From the NCBI GenBank assembly GCA_002451175.1, contig DKBI01000067.1:1-8982 (forward strand): a stretch of 8,982 nt of DNA, in the 5' to 3' direction. The notes below the pieces were generated by a model. The model saw only the letters and a list, made by a program, of their open reading frames with translations, ran no database searches and was not told where the DNA came from. Positions 1 through 6,723 of the stretch are shown here, one piece after another (position 1 is the stretch's first letter; every line of letters begins with the position of its first letter). The position numbers and the translations under genes are program-made. The stretch comes from Betaproteobacteria bacterium UBA6904. GTDB lineage: Bacteria; Pseudomonadota; Gammaproteobacteria; Burkholderiales; SG8-39.

Positions 1-215
1 ACCGTGCAGCAGATGCAGCCATTGTTCATTTCGACGATCTGCTCGTCGCTGCGCTCGATGATCTCGTTGTCGACGCCCACCTCGCCGAACTCGTTCTCGA
101 TCACCGCAATGCGGTGTCCGTGGTCCTCCTTGAGGATCCGGTTGAGCAGCGTGGTCTTGCCCGCGCCGAGAAAGCCCGTGAGGATGGTCACCGGCACCAT
201 GTCTTTCTGCGTCAT
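1..215 (-). CDS. COG0523/CobW-family GTPase (metallochaperone type), N-terminal part
   Basis: The visible 71 codons encode the start of a G3E-family P-loop GTPase; the rest lies beyond the left edge. Seen: the Walker A loop GFLGAGKT (residues 14-21) directly after a hydrophobic beta strand (VTIL), a switch-like [14 protein letters not shown] segment (40-53), and GCICC (66-70), the C-x-C-C metal-binding signature of COG0523. Known for the family: members bind zinc, cobalt or other metals and use GTP hydrolysis to deliver them to client enzymes in the cytoplasm; CobW, YjiA/YeiR and ZigA/ZNG1 types share these motifs. The ATG at 213-215 is chosen because GGAG (complement of 221-224) sits five bases upstream; an in-frame ATG at 198-200 is less well placed. 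The gene diverges from the plus-strand gene at 500. The exact metal and client cannot be told from this fragment. Annotated in some genomes simply as CobW, but no cobalamin genes are in view. Confidence 0.93.
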   Translation of the reverse strand, partial: MTQKDMVPVTILTGFLGAGKTTLLNRILKEDHGHRIAVIENEFGEVGVDNEIIERSDEQIVEMNNGCICCT

Positions 216-239
216 GCCAGCTCCAGAGTAGAGGGCGAA

Positions 240-245
240 ATTGTA
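240..245 (-). promoter_or_regulatory. Possible -10 element of the COG0523 GTPase gene
   Basis: On the minus strand this reads TACAAT, one mismatch from the sigma-70 -10 consensus, and it would give a 5' leader of about 18-20 bases before the ATG at 215. It is an AT-rich island in a very GC-rich spacer. The -35 position at 17-base spacing (263-268) reads TGCGGC, a poor match, so the promoter would be weak or activator-dependent. Tentative. Confidence 0.3.
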
Positions 246-336
246 CAGCCCGATGCGCCGACGCCGCAGCGCGGCGCGCCAGCCGTCCGATCCGGAGGCA
301 TTCCGGCGCATTGGCCGGCGAGCGGTCACCGGGCAG

Positions 337-386
337 GCCCACTGGTACCAAAGGGCGGGTCGGCGCTCGAACCGGTACCAAAGGGC
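337..386. repeat. Paired 16-base direct repeat with dyad symmetry, operator-like
   Basis: Two copies of AC(T/C)GGTACCAAAGGGC lie at 341-356 and 371-386, differing at one position, with starts exactly 30 bases apart (about three helical turns). Each centres on the palindrome GGTACC. The first copy lies in a longer imperfect dyad, GCCC-AC-TGGTACCA-AA-GGGC (337-356), symmetric at 16 of 20 positions; the second keeps only the right half-site and the core. The pair sits roughly mid-way in the spacer between the divergent GTPase and the 140-residue gene, 114-163 bases from either start codon. Spacing on one face of the helix suggests tandem binding sites for a dimeric regulator (inference). It does not resemble the AT-rich Zur operators that often control COG0523 genes. 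Confidence 0.5.
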
Positions 387-486
387 AGTGCGAGGAATTT
401 GTCCTCTGTCTCCAACGCCCGAGGTGACATCATTGATCCAGCCTGGAGAGCAAGCGGAATGCCATGCACGCACGGCCAATCTAACC

Positions 487-493
487 GGAGGGG
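487..493 (+). promoter_or_regulatory. Strong Shine-Dalgarno site for the 140-residue gene
   Basis: GGAGGGG ends six bases before the ATG at 500. It is the strongest ribosome-binding site in the window; it fixes this start and supports the reading that the short, unrecognised gene is translated. Confidence 0.75.
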
Positions 494-499
494 TCAGCG

Positions 500-922
500 A
501 TGGAAGCCAACCTTTACGACGTGGCAAGCGGCAAAGAGGATCCCCTGTTGCATGAGCGGGCGGAACTTGCGCCCAGCGACCGGGAATTGGCGCTCCTCAT
601 GCGCCTGAGCTTTGGCCGGGAACTCGAGACGTTCGGACTCGACGAGATTGAGCTCGCGCGCCTGGTCTTCGCGCAAGTCGCGCTGATGGCCGGCGCCGCG
701 CTCTCAGCGGATTCCGAACTCTTCGTAGGGGCCGAGCGGCTCTGGCGCGACATGGAGTGCCGGATCGGCCGCCAGGAGCGGACGCTGGCCAAGCGATTCC
801 TGCAGCTTCTGGCACACGACGAGATGCACACCGAGTCAGAGCGCCGGCTGCTCTCGCAGCTTGCGGAAGCTTTCGATGACGGCAGGCCCGGCGCCCGCGC
901 GCGAGCGAGTCTGAACAGCTGA
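500..922 (+). CDS. Hypothetical helical protein, 140 residues
   Basis: I do not recognise a family. It is the only complete plus-strand gene supported here. The protein has no signal peptide, no membrane segment and one cysteine (Cys87). It looks almost wholly alpha-helical: amphipathic stretches rich in Leu, Ala, Arg and Glu at about 27-45, 48-68, 72-90 and 93-127, then a polar Arg/Ala tail. A histidine/acid cluster, HDEMH (106-110), begins the last long helix and could be a metal site, but nothing else supports an enzyme. A small cytoplasmic helical bundle is the most that can be inferred. The start is fixed by GGAGGGG six bases upstream. It converges on the rRNA methyltransferase gene, with only six bases between stops and no terminator-like hairpin between them. 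It diverges from the COG0523 GTPase gene and may share its regulatory spacer. Confidence 0.72.
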   Translation: MEANLYDVASGKEDPLLHERAELAPSDRELALLMRLSFGRELETFGLDEIELARLVFAQVALMAGAALSADSELFVGAERLWRDMECRIGRQERTLAKRFLQLLAHDEMHTESERRLLSQLAEAFDDGRPGARARASLNS

Positions 923-928
923 TCCCGC

Positions 929-2119
929 CTACGCCCGTAGCACCAACAGCCCCTTCAGGTAGTCGCCCTCGGGAAAATTCAGCGCCACGGGGTGATCGGC
1001 TGCTGCGCCGAACCGCTCGATGATCCTGGCGTCCACCCGGGCGTCAACGGCCGCGCCGGCCACGATGGATTGAAAGAGATCCATCGGCACCCCTCCCGAA
1101 CAGGAAAAAGTCGCCAGGCAGCCGCCGGGGGCGAGCAGTTTCAGCGCCAGCAGATTGATGTCCTTGTAGGCCCGCGCCGCGTTGCGTGCCTGGGCGGCAG
1201 TGGGTGCGAACTTGGGCGGATCGAGCACCACCAGGTCGAACTGGGCGCGCTCATCACGCAGCGCGCGCAAGTGCGCGAACACGTCCGCTTCGCGCAGCTC
1301 GATCGGCGCGCCCTCGAGGTCGTTGGCAATCAGGTTCTCACGAGCAACGTCGAGCGCTGCCCCGGAGCTGTCGATCGCCGTTACGTGGCGGGCGCCGCCC
1401 GCCAGCGCCGCGATCGCAAACCCCCCGCTGTAGCAGAAGGCATCGAGAACGGTCCGCCCGCCGGCCATCTCGCGAATCCGCTGCCGGTTGTCGCGTTGAT
1501 CGAGAAAGAAACCCGTCTTCTGGCCGTGCTCGAAGTCCACCCGGAAGTTCACGCCGTGCTCGACGATGGCGCAGCGCGCAGCCCTGCGATCCCCCCGCGC
1601 GAGACCAGCTCTTGGCAGCAAGCCTTCCAGCGTACGAACCTCGGCATCGGAACGCTCATAAATCGCCTCGCACCCGGTCGCTTCCGCCAGCGCATCCAGG
1701 ATCGTGTCGCGCCAGCGCTCCACACCCGCAGCAAGGAACTGCGCAACCAGCACGTCGGCATACCGATCGACGACGAGGCCCGGCAATCCATCGGACTCCC
1801 CGTGAATCAGCCGGTACGCGTTCGCATGCCGCGCGACGGGCAGGCGTTTGCGAAAGTCGAGCGCGCGACCGATCGCGGCGCGCAGGAAGTCGGCATCAAT
1901 ACTTGCGTCGGCGTCAAAGGTCCAGATTCGCGCGCGGATCTGGGATGCGGGGCTCCAGGCAGCAAGCGCGATCGCCCGGCCGTCCGCAGCATGGATTGCA
2001 AGCGTTGCGCCGCGATCCGGGGCACCCTCGACGCGCTCGACCGCGCCCGAAAAGACCCACGGATGGCGGCGCCTGATCGACTTGTCACGGCCCGCCTTCA
2101 GGATGAGTCGCGGGATCAT
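929..2119 (-). CDS. rlmI: RlmI-like 23S rRNA m5C methyltransferase
   Basis: A class I SAM-dependent methyltransferase of the RlmI/YccW family (COG1092), which in E. coli makes 5-methylcytosine at position 1962 of 23S rRNA. The 396 residues match the size of E. coli RlmI. Order: N-terminal PUA domain (about 1-75; RRRHPWVFSGAV at 16-27), a middle domain with HGESDGLPGLVVDRY (106-120), then the methyltransferase domain with FEHGQKTGFFLDQRDNR (196-212), SAM motif I VLDAFCYSGGFAI (224-236), AIDSS (248-252), the DPPKFA motif (300-305), FSCSGG (338-343) with the likely catalytic cysteine, and the C-terminal HPVALNFPEGDYLKG (376-390). The frame is open far upstream, but the ATG at 2117-2119 starts the PUA domain directly and overlaps the xerC stop as ATGA, implying translational coupling. 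Site specificity is inferred from the family; some close paralogues are only annotated as SAM-dependent rRNA methyltransferases. Confidence 0.92.
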   Translation of the reverse strand: MIPRLILKAGRDKSIRRRHPWVFSGAVERVEGAPDRGATLAIHAADGRAIALAAWSPASQIRARIWTFDADASIDADFLRAAIGRALDFRKRLPVARHANAYRLIHGESDGLPGLVVDRYADVLVAQFLAAGVERWRDTILDALAEATGCEAIYERSDAEVRTLEGLLPRAGLARGDRRAARCAIVEHGVNFRVDFEHGQKTGFFLDQRDNRQRIREMAGGRTVLDAFCYSGGFAIAALAGGARHVTAIDSSGAALDVARENLIANDLEGAPIELREADVFAHLRALRDERAQFDLVVLDPPKFAPTAAQARNAARAYKDINLLALKLLAPGGCLATFSCSGGVPMDLFQSIVAGAAVDARVDARIIERFGAAADHPVALNFPEGDYLKGLLVLRA

Positions 2120-3033
2120 TTCTTGCGCGCGCGAGGGTGCGCAGAATCGTAAACCTTCGCCAACGCCTGAAAATCGAGGTGCGTATAGACCTGGGTCGTC
2201 GCGATGCTCGCGTGACCGAGCATTTCCTGTACTGCGCGCAAGTCCTGCGACGACTGCAGGACATGCGTGGCGAACGAATGACGCAAAGCGTGCGGGTGCA
2301 CGGATGCGTCCAGCCCCTGCCGCCTGGCGATCGACTTGAGTCGCAGATTCACGACCGAGCGCGCGATGCGTGCGCCCCGCGCGCCGACGAACAGCGCACG
2401 CTCCTGGGGTCCGGACAAGCGTGGCCGCGCTGCCAGCCACCGGTGCAACGCGTCGCACGCCTTGCGCCCGACGGGTACGGTGCGTGTCTTGCCGCCTTTG
2501 CCCGTCACCGTGACCTGCGCTTCGCGGAGGTCGAGACGGCCATCGTCGACGTCGAGGGACACGAGCTCGGCGAGCCGCAGGCCGGAGGAGTACATGAGTT
2601 CGAACATGGCCTGGTCGCGGATCTGTTCCACAACGTCCGAAGGGGCGCCGTCAAGCAGCCGCTGCGCCTGCTCTACGGACAACGCCTTGGGCAGCGTTCT
2701 TGCGCTCTTGGGCGCGCGAACGCCAAGCAGCGGATTTGTGCGCCAGTCGCGATGGCGGGCGAGCCACCGATACAGCCCGCGCCACGCGGACAGCGTCTTC
2801 GCCAGCGTGCGTCCAGAAAGACCCTGCGCGTGCAGCTGCGCTACGCAGCGCCTGACGTGCGCGGGCTCCAATCTGGCGAGCGCCGCGTCGCCGCGCAGCG
2901 CCAACAGGAGGTCCAGCGCATGGGCGTAATTCGCCAGCGTCGCCGGCGCGAGACGCCGTTGGTGGCGCAACGCATCGAGGTATTCGCGCACCAGCGCCAC
3001 ATCGGGGTCCGGGGCCACGGGCGCCGCCGTCAC
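2116..3033 (-). CDS. xerC: Tyrosine recombinase XerC
   Basis: A 305-residue tyrosine recombinase of Xer size; with XerD it resolves chromosome dimers at dif during cell division. The N-terminal core-binding (SAM-like) domain spans about 11-95 (VREYLDALRHQRRLAPATL). The catalytic domain keeps all expected residues: Arg153 in SSGLRLAEL, Lys179 in TGKGGKTR, His248 and Arg251 in HPHALRH, His274 in LGHA and the nucleophile Tyr283 in TQVYTHLD. The frame runs open into the DUF484 gene, so the start is a choice: GTG at 3031-3033 gives the usual length, follows AAGGGG at about eight bases and leaves a 13-base gap after DUF484; a later GTG at 3016-3018 is possible. DUF484 next to xerC is a widely conserved pairing. 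Integron or phage integrases share the fold, but length, context and the lack of att-like repeats favour the housekeeping enzyme. The downstream rlmI overlaps by four bases. Confidence 0.94.
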   Translation of the reverse strand: MTAAPVAPDPDVALVREYLDALRHQRRLAPATLANYAHALDLLLALRGDAALARLEPAHVRRCVAQLHAQGLSGRTLAKTLSAWRGLYRWLARHRDWRTNPLLGVRAPKSARTLPKALSVEQAQRLLDGAPSDVVEQIRDQAMFELMYSSGLRLAELVSLDVDDGRLDLREAQVTVTGKGGKTRTVPVGRKACDALHRWLAARPRLSGPQERALFVGARGARIARSVVNLRLKSIARRQGLDASVHPHALRHSFATHVLQSSQDLRAVQEMLGHASIATTQVYTHLDFQALAKVYDSAHPRARKK

Positions 3034-3046
3034 CTCCTCGTCCCCT

Positions 3047-3691
3047 TCAGAGGCGCGCGACGATGGCCGCCGCCGCCAGCTCGCCGATGCGCCGCAGGAA
3101 GAGCGTGCCCATGTCGGCGTAGAACCGCTGCGGATCCTCACTACCCAGCGCAATCAACCCGAAGGCTCGAGTCTGGCCGAGGGGGACGAGCGCCAGGGAG
3201 CGTACATGCTCCTGCGCCTGCCCGAACCACGGCAGAAAAGGGCTTCCCGCCGCGCTCCCGCACTGAGGAGCCGGCAGCGCCTCGATCTGCTCGCGCAGCG
3301 CCGTGCCCACGTCTTCGCCCTCCGGCGCGTCTTGGGGCAGGGCCTTGCCCCAGAGGCGCAGCGTGACATGCGGCACCGCGAAATCCTCGCGCAGATGAAA
3401 GTACAACGTCTGAGCGCAGCCCGGGAAGTCCTTCGTGGCGAGCAATGCCAGCGCGAGCCGGTGCACCTTCTCGCCGATGGCATCATTGTCTTCGCCGATG
3501 CGGATCAGCTCGCCGAGCCGCCCCTCAAGCGCCCGCGCCTTGTCGCGCAGGCCGAGCATCTGGCGTTCCGCCAAAGGAATGGCGCGCCCGCCATGGGGGT
3601 GCGGCACCAGGATCGACTCGAGCAAGCCCGGGTGGCGATCGAAGAACTGCGGCTGCGATCGCAGGAATTGGGCAATTTCTTCTTCGTTCAT
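3047..3691 (-). CDS. DUF484 family protein (GAF-like)
   Basis: A 214-residue DUF484 (COG3159) protein. The N-terminus carries the family pattern IAQFLRSQPQFFDRHPGLL (6-24) followed by LVPHPHGGRAIPLAERQ (28-44). A probable coiled coil of charged heptads runs from about 42 to 80, and the rest (about 81-212) looks like a degenerate GAF domain ending GLIALGSEDPQRFYADMGT. No signal peptide or membrane span, so cytoplasmic. The family has no settled biochemical role; it is known mainly from its conserved place beside xerC, usually with dapF upstream. Here the upstream neighbour is instead a pilus platform gene, 65 bases away. The ATG at 3689-3691 has AGGGA about eleven bases upstream, a rather long spacing. 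An ATG eight bases further upstream is out of frame and stops at once. Probably co-transcribed with xerC and rlmI. Confidence 0.9.
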   Translation of the reverse strand: MNEEEIAQFLRSQPQFFDRHPGLLESILVPHPHGGRAIPLAERQMLGLRDKARALEGRLGELIRIGEDNDAIGEKVHRLALALLATKDFPGCAQTLYFHLREDFAVPHVTLRLWGKALPQDAPEGEDVGTALREQIEALPAPQCGSAAGSPFLPWFGQAQEHVRSLALVPLGQTRAFGLIALGSEDPQRFYADMGTLFLRRIGELAAAAIVARL

Positions 3692-3727
3692 CGTTGCATT
3701 CGTCCCTAGCTTCGTTGATGGGGGCGC

Positions 3728-3752
3728 CGATGCGGAATCTCCCGCCGCATCG
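3728..3752 (-). other. Perfect 8-bp inverted repeat between platform gene and DUF484
   Basis: CGATGCGG and CCGCATCG pair perfectly around a nine-base loop, four bases after the platform gene's TAA. On the transcribed strand the hairpin is followed by GCGCCCCC, not a T-run, so it is not a classical intrinsic terminator. It may be an RNA processing or 3'-end protecting structure at the border between the pilus block and the DUF484-xerC-rlmI run, or chance in GC-rich DNA. The rest of this 65-base gap shows no recognisable promoter. Confidence 0.35.
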
Positions 3753-3756
3753 CACG

Positions 3757-4962
3757 TTACAGCTTCACGCCCGCTATGGTGTCATAAACCGGCCCCAGCA
3801 CGGCAAGCATGACCCCGGCAAGCAGCGCACCGAGCAACATCGTCAGCAGGGGTTCGGCAAGCGCCTGGAGGCGGTCTACGGCCTCGCGCACTTCCCGGTG
3901 GTAGAAGTCGCTTACGCTCCTGAGCGCCGTGTCGAGCGCCCCGGTCTGCTCGCCGATGCGCAGCATGCGGATGACCAGCGGCGGGAAGACCCCCAGCTGA
4001 GCGAAGGCGGCCGCCAAGGGTCGGCCGTCCGCAACCTGCCCGGCCGCCGCGTGGACCGCGCGCTGCAACACGCGGTTGCCAAGGAGCGCCTCGACATGAC
4101 GAAGAGCGTCGAGCACCAGAATTCCCGATCCGTACATCAGCGCGAAGCTGGCTGCGAAGCGCGCGAGAACCAGCTTGCGCAGGACCGGTCCAAACAGCGG
4201 CAGCGCGAGTTTGAGGCGATCGACAGGCTCCCGGAGCCACGCGCTGCGCCGCGCAATCGTACCCACGATCGCAGACAAGACCCCCAGCGATAGCAGCACG
4301 ATCCAGCCATACCGGATACAAGCCTCAGATGCCCAGAGCAGCGCCCGGGTCTGCACCGGCAGGTCGTGACCCAGGCTGCGGATGAATCCGGCGAGCTGCG
4401 GAACCAAGTAGACGAGCAAGAAAACGATCAATGCCATGACCACGCCGCCCACGAACAACGGGTACTGAAGCAGCGTGCGCGTCCGGGCCGCGATCTCATC
4501 CTCCCAACGCAGCTGGGCGCCCAGGCTGGCGAGGACCTCGGGAAGCCTTCCAGCGTGTTCGCCTGCGCGCACGACCCCGACAAACACTTCATCGAACACT
4601 GCCGGGTGCTCGGCCAGAGCCTGCGACAGGTTTCCGCCCGAAAGGATCGATTCGACCATCGCGGCGGCGACGTGGCGCAGCGCCGGCTGCTCGGCGCCGT
4701 CGCGAAGGTCCTGCAGCCCCTCGACCAAGGGAACCCCGGCCGCCGTCAACTGCTCGAGTTGGAAGCAGAACTGAATCAGCGCCCGCCGAGCGACGCGCTC
4801 CGGAAAGAGGCCTCGATCCCGGGCGCGCTGAGGCGTCACACGCACGAGGATCAATCCCCTGCGTTGCAGATCGCGCTCCAGCGCCTCCGTGTTCTCAGCA
4901 TCCAGCAGACCCTTTGCGGTCTGGCCCCTGCCGTCGATGGCGCGATACCGGTAGAGCGGCAT
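3757..4962 (-). CDS. mshG: GspF/PilC-family inner-membrane platform protein (MshG-like)
   Basis: A 401-residue platform protein of the type II secretion/type IV pilus superfamily. It sits in the inner membrane, couples the assembly ATPase to pilin or pseudopilin polymerisation, and has the usual length. Seen: the N-terminal MPLYRYRAIDGRGQTAKG (1-18) typical of GspF/MshG; two repeated cytoplasmic T2SSF domains (about 61-185 and 264-390), each beginning with an F-x-x-x-L-x-x-L-x-x-(G/S)G-type helix (FQLEQLTAAGVPLVEGL; FAASFALMYGSGILVLDAL) and containing the repeat feature G-E-x-x-G-x-L/A (GEHAGRL, GEQTGAL); and hydrophobic spans at about 168-190, 218-236 and 371-390. The ATG at 4960-4962 is preferred over an upstream in-frame start because it begins the conserved N-terminus and lies 11 bases after the ATPase stop; the Shine-Dalgarno match is weak, so translational coupling is likely. 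Naming as MshG rests on the neighbouring genes; GspF of a type II system is the alternative. Confidence 0.9.
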   Translation of the reverse strand: MPLYRYRAIDGRGQTAKGLLDAENTEALERDLQRRGLILVRVTPQRARDRGLFPERVARRALIQFCFQLEQLTAAGVPLVEGLQDLRDGAEQPALRHVAAAMVESILSGGNLSQALAEHPAVFDEVFVGVVRAGEHAGRLPEVLASLGAQLRWEDEIAARTRTLLQYPLFVGGVVMALIVFLLVYLVPQLAGFIRSLGHDLPVQTRALLWASEACIRYGWIVLLSLGVLSAIVGTIARRSAWLREPVDRLKLALPLFGPVLRKLVLARFAASFALMYGSGILVLDALRHVEALLGNRVLQRAVHAAAGQVADGRPLAAAFAQLGVFPPLVIRMLRIGEQTGALDTALRSVSDFYHREVREAVDRLQALAEPLLTMLLGALLAGVMLAVLGPVYDTIAGVKL

Positions 4963-4973
4963 CCGGCCGCAAC

Positions 4974-6713
4974 CTAAGGCAGCGTCGGCCGGCCGGTCGC
5001 TACCCACCGGTCGGACAGGTCCACCACGCGCATGATTTCCTCGAGACTCGTTGCGCCGTCGCGCAGGAGGCGAAGCCCATCCTCGGCGAGCGACCGGAAT
5101 CCCGCCGCATGCGCGGTTGCCGCAAGCTCTCGCGCGCTCGCGCGGCGCGCAACCAGTTCATCAAGTTGCGCGTCGATGCGCAGAATCTCCAGAATCGCGC
5201 TGCGCCCCCGGTACCCTTGGTAATCACACCGCTCGCAACCCGCGGCGCGATACAGCACCGAAGAATCGCCGTCGCCCAACCCAAGGGCGAGACGCTCCGC
5301 AGCGTCGGCCGCGTACGGCTGGCGGCAGGCAACGCAGAGCCGGCGCACGAGTCGTTGCGCGACGACGCCGATGAGGTTGCCCGTCATGAGATCGGGCGCG
5401 ATGCCCATGTCGAGCAACCGGGGTATCGCGCCTGGCGCCGAATGCGCGTGGAGCGTGGAAAACACCTGATGGCCGGTCATCGCCGCGCGGAAGGCCATCA
5501 CGGCGGTCTCCTCGTCCCGGATTTCGCCGATCAGAATGACGTCCGGGTCCTGGCGCAGCAGAGCACGCACCCCGCTCGCGAAATCGATCTTGGCCGACTC
5601 GGCGACCATCGTCTGCCGGATTCTCGGCAGCGGATACTCGACGGGATCCTCGAGGGTCATGATGTTCACGGCGTCGGAATTCAAATGATCCAAAATCGAA
5701 TACAGCGTCGTCGTCTTGCCGCTACCCGTGGGTCCCGTGACGAGGAACAGACCCTCGGGCCGCGACAGCATGCGCTGGAGCTGCGCCCGATGCGCCGGTG
5801 CGAGCCCAAGCTGCGCGAGGGGCAGGATGCCCGCACGGCGGTCCAAGACGCGCAGCACGATGTTCTCGCCGTAGAGGGTCGGCAGGGTCGCGGCCCGGAA
5901 GTCGATCGATCGACCGGCCAGGTTCGCCGATAAGCGGCCGTCCTGCGGCGCCCTGCACTCTGCGATGTTCATCCGCGCGAGGACCTTGAGCCGAACCGCC
6001 ATCGCCGGCCAGAGGCTGGGATGAAGGCTGTGCGCCGGCCGGAGCACGCCGTCGATTCGATAGCGGATGCCGAGACAACTCGGCTCGGGTTCGAAGTGCA
6101 CGTCCGAAGCGCCGCGCGCCACGGCTTCCGCCAGCAGCGCAGCAACGAGACGCACGACCGGTTGCGCGACCTCTTCCGCGGCTGCCCCGCCCGGGCGCCC
6201 CGGGCGTTCGCCCGATTCCATTTCGCGCAGGATGCCATCGATCGAAAAATCCCGCCCGTAGTGCTCCTCGATCGCGCGTTCGATTTCCGCCTCGCCGGCC
6301 AGGCGCGCCTCGATGCGCACACCGGCACCCACATGGGCTCGGAGGCGGTCGAGCACCATGAGGTCCTGTGCATCGGCGAGCGCCACGATTAATGTGCGCG
6401 TGGCGGCGTCGTAGACGAGCGGAAACGCTCGGTACCGCCGCGCCATGTCTGCCGGCAACAACTGAAGCGCAACGGCGTCCGCGATCACGTGCTCGAGTTC
6501 GACCGCTTGCACGCCGAAAACGATCGCTAGCGCATCGCGCAAGGCCGGTTCGGCGACGAAACCCAGCTCCACGAGCTGACGTCCCAGCCGGAGCCGCGAT
6601 CTCGGCTGCTCGAGCAGGGCGATGTGCAACTGATCCTCGGTCACCAGCCCCTGGTCGACGAGCGCACGCCCGATCCGCCGCCTGGCGTGCGGCAACGAGG
6701 CCGGCGCGGCCAC
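4974..6713 (-). CDS. mshE: GspE/PilB-family assembly ATPase with MshEN c-di-GMP domain (MshE-like)
   Basis: A 579-residue hexameric secretion ATPase that powers fibre assembly from the cytoplasmic face. The N-terminus carries two 24-residue motifs of the MshEN cyclic-di-GMP receptor: 13-36 (R-I-G-x2-LV-x2-GLV-x4-L-x3-L-x2-Q) and 42-65 (RLG-x2-LV-x2-GFV-x4-L-x3-L), separated by the expected five residues; the final Gln of the second is Val65. Then: HFEPE (206-210), Walker A GPTGSGKTT (327-335), the Asp box TLEDPVEY (353-360), Walker B VILIGEIRDEE (392-402), the His box TGHQVFSTLHAHS (413-425), and a four-cysteine zinc site C460-x2-C463 / C493-x2-C496. The zinc site marks an assembly ATPase rather than a PilT-type retraction motor. 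The start is uncertain: GTG at 6711-6713, ten bases after the TPR gene's stop, has no clear Shine-Dalgarno; TTG at 6732-6734 (preceded by TGGA) would add seven residues and overlap that gene. Open frame further upstream lies inside the TPR gene and is ignored. Confidence 0.93.
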   Translation of the reverse strand: MAAPASLPHARRRIGRALVDQGLVTEDQLHIALLEQPRSRLRLGRQLVELGFVAEPALRDALAIVFGVQAVELEHVIADAVALQLLPADMARRYRAFPLVYDAATRTLIVALADAQDLMVLDRLRAHVGAGVRIEARLAGEAEIERAIEEHYGRDFSIDGILREMESGERPGRPGGAAAEEVAQPVVRLVAALLAEAVARGASDVHFEPEPSCLGIRYRIDGVLRPAHSLHPSLWPAMAVRLKVLARMNIAECRAPQDGRLSANLAGRSIDFRAATLPTLYGENIVLRVLDRRAGILPLAQLGLAPAHRAQLQRMLSRPEGLFLVTGPTGSGKTTTLYSILDHLNSDAVNIMTLEDPVEYPLPRIRQTMVAESAKIDFASGVRALLRQDPDVILIGEIRDEETAVMAFRAAMTGHQVFSTLHAHSAPGAIPRLLDMGIAPDLMTGNLIGVVAQRLVRRLCVACRQPYAADAAERLALGLGDGDSSVLYRAAGCERCDYQGYRGRSAILEILRIDAQLDELVARRASARELAATAHAAGFRSLAEDGLRLLRDGATSLEEIMRVVDLSDRWVATGRPTLP

Positions 6714-6723
6714 CGTGGTTGAA

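Larger units (their letters stand above)
216..499. other. Divergent intergenic spacer
   Basis: This 284-base spacer separates the start codons of two divergent genes. It holds the possible GTPase -10 box, a short GC hairpin (CGCCGC-AGC-GCGGCG, 262-276) without a T-run, the paired 16-base repeats at 341-386, and the ribosome-binding site of the right-hand gene. I see no convincing -35/-10 pair for the plus-strand gene; TTGATC at 433-438 has no good partner. Plus-strand open frames cross this stretch but have no Shine-Dalgarno site and no recognisable protein features. Confidence 0.6.

Noticed and set aside
262..276. GC hairpin CGCCGC-AGC-GCGGCG as a terminator
   Set aside because: It lies in a divergent promoter region where no transcript should end and has no T-run on either strand.
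337..386. The paired 16-base repeats as a CRISPR fragment or transposon end
   Set aside because: There are only two short units with a 14-base spacer, no cas gene, no transposase and no target duplication; an operator pair fits better.
114..608. Two plus-strand open frames (114-608 and 241-555) crossing the divergent spacer
   Set aside because: They overlap the GTPase gene on one side and the 140-residue gene on the other, lack ribosome-binding sites, and their only repeat (YQRA) is a by-product of the DNA repeat.
992..2152. A 386-codon plus-strand open frame antisense to the rRNA methyltransferase gene
   Set aside because: The opposite strand encodes a full-length RlmI-like protein with every motif; long antisense frames are expected in GC-rich DNA, and this one shows no recognisable domain.
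2120..2458. N-terminal extension of the methyltransferase frame to 2458
   Set aside because: The 113 extra residues overlap the catalytic end of xerC and resemble no domain; the ATG at 2119 gives the standard 396-residue protein.
2116..3033. The tyrosine recombinase as an integron or phage integrase marking a mobile island
   Set aside because: It has Xer length and domain layout, sits beside DUF484 as housekeeping xerC does, and no att-like repeats or tRNA are nearby.
2137..3366. A 409-codon plus-strand open frame antisense to xerC and DUF484
   Set aside because: It covers parts of two well-supported minus-strand genes, is dominated by Arg/Pro/Ala/Gln, and has no domain or convincing start.
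4914..5933. A 339-codon plus-strand open frame antisense to the ATPase C-terminal half
   Set aside because: It is antisense to the Walker, His-box and zinc-site coding region of a clear GspE-family gene.
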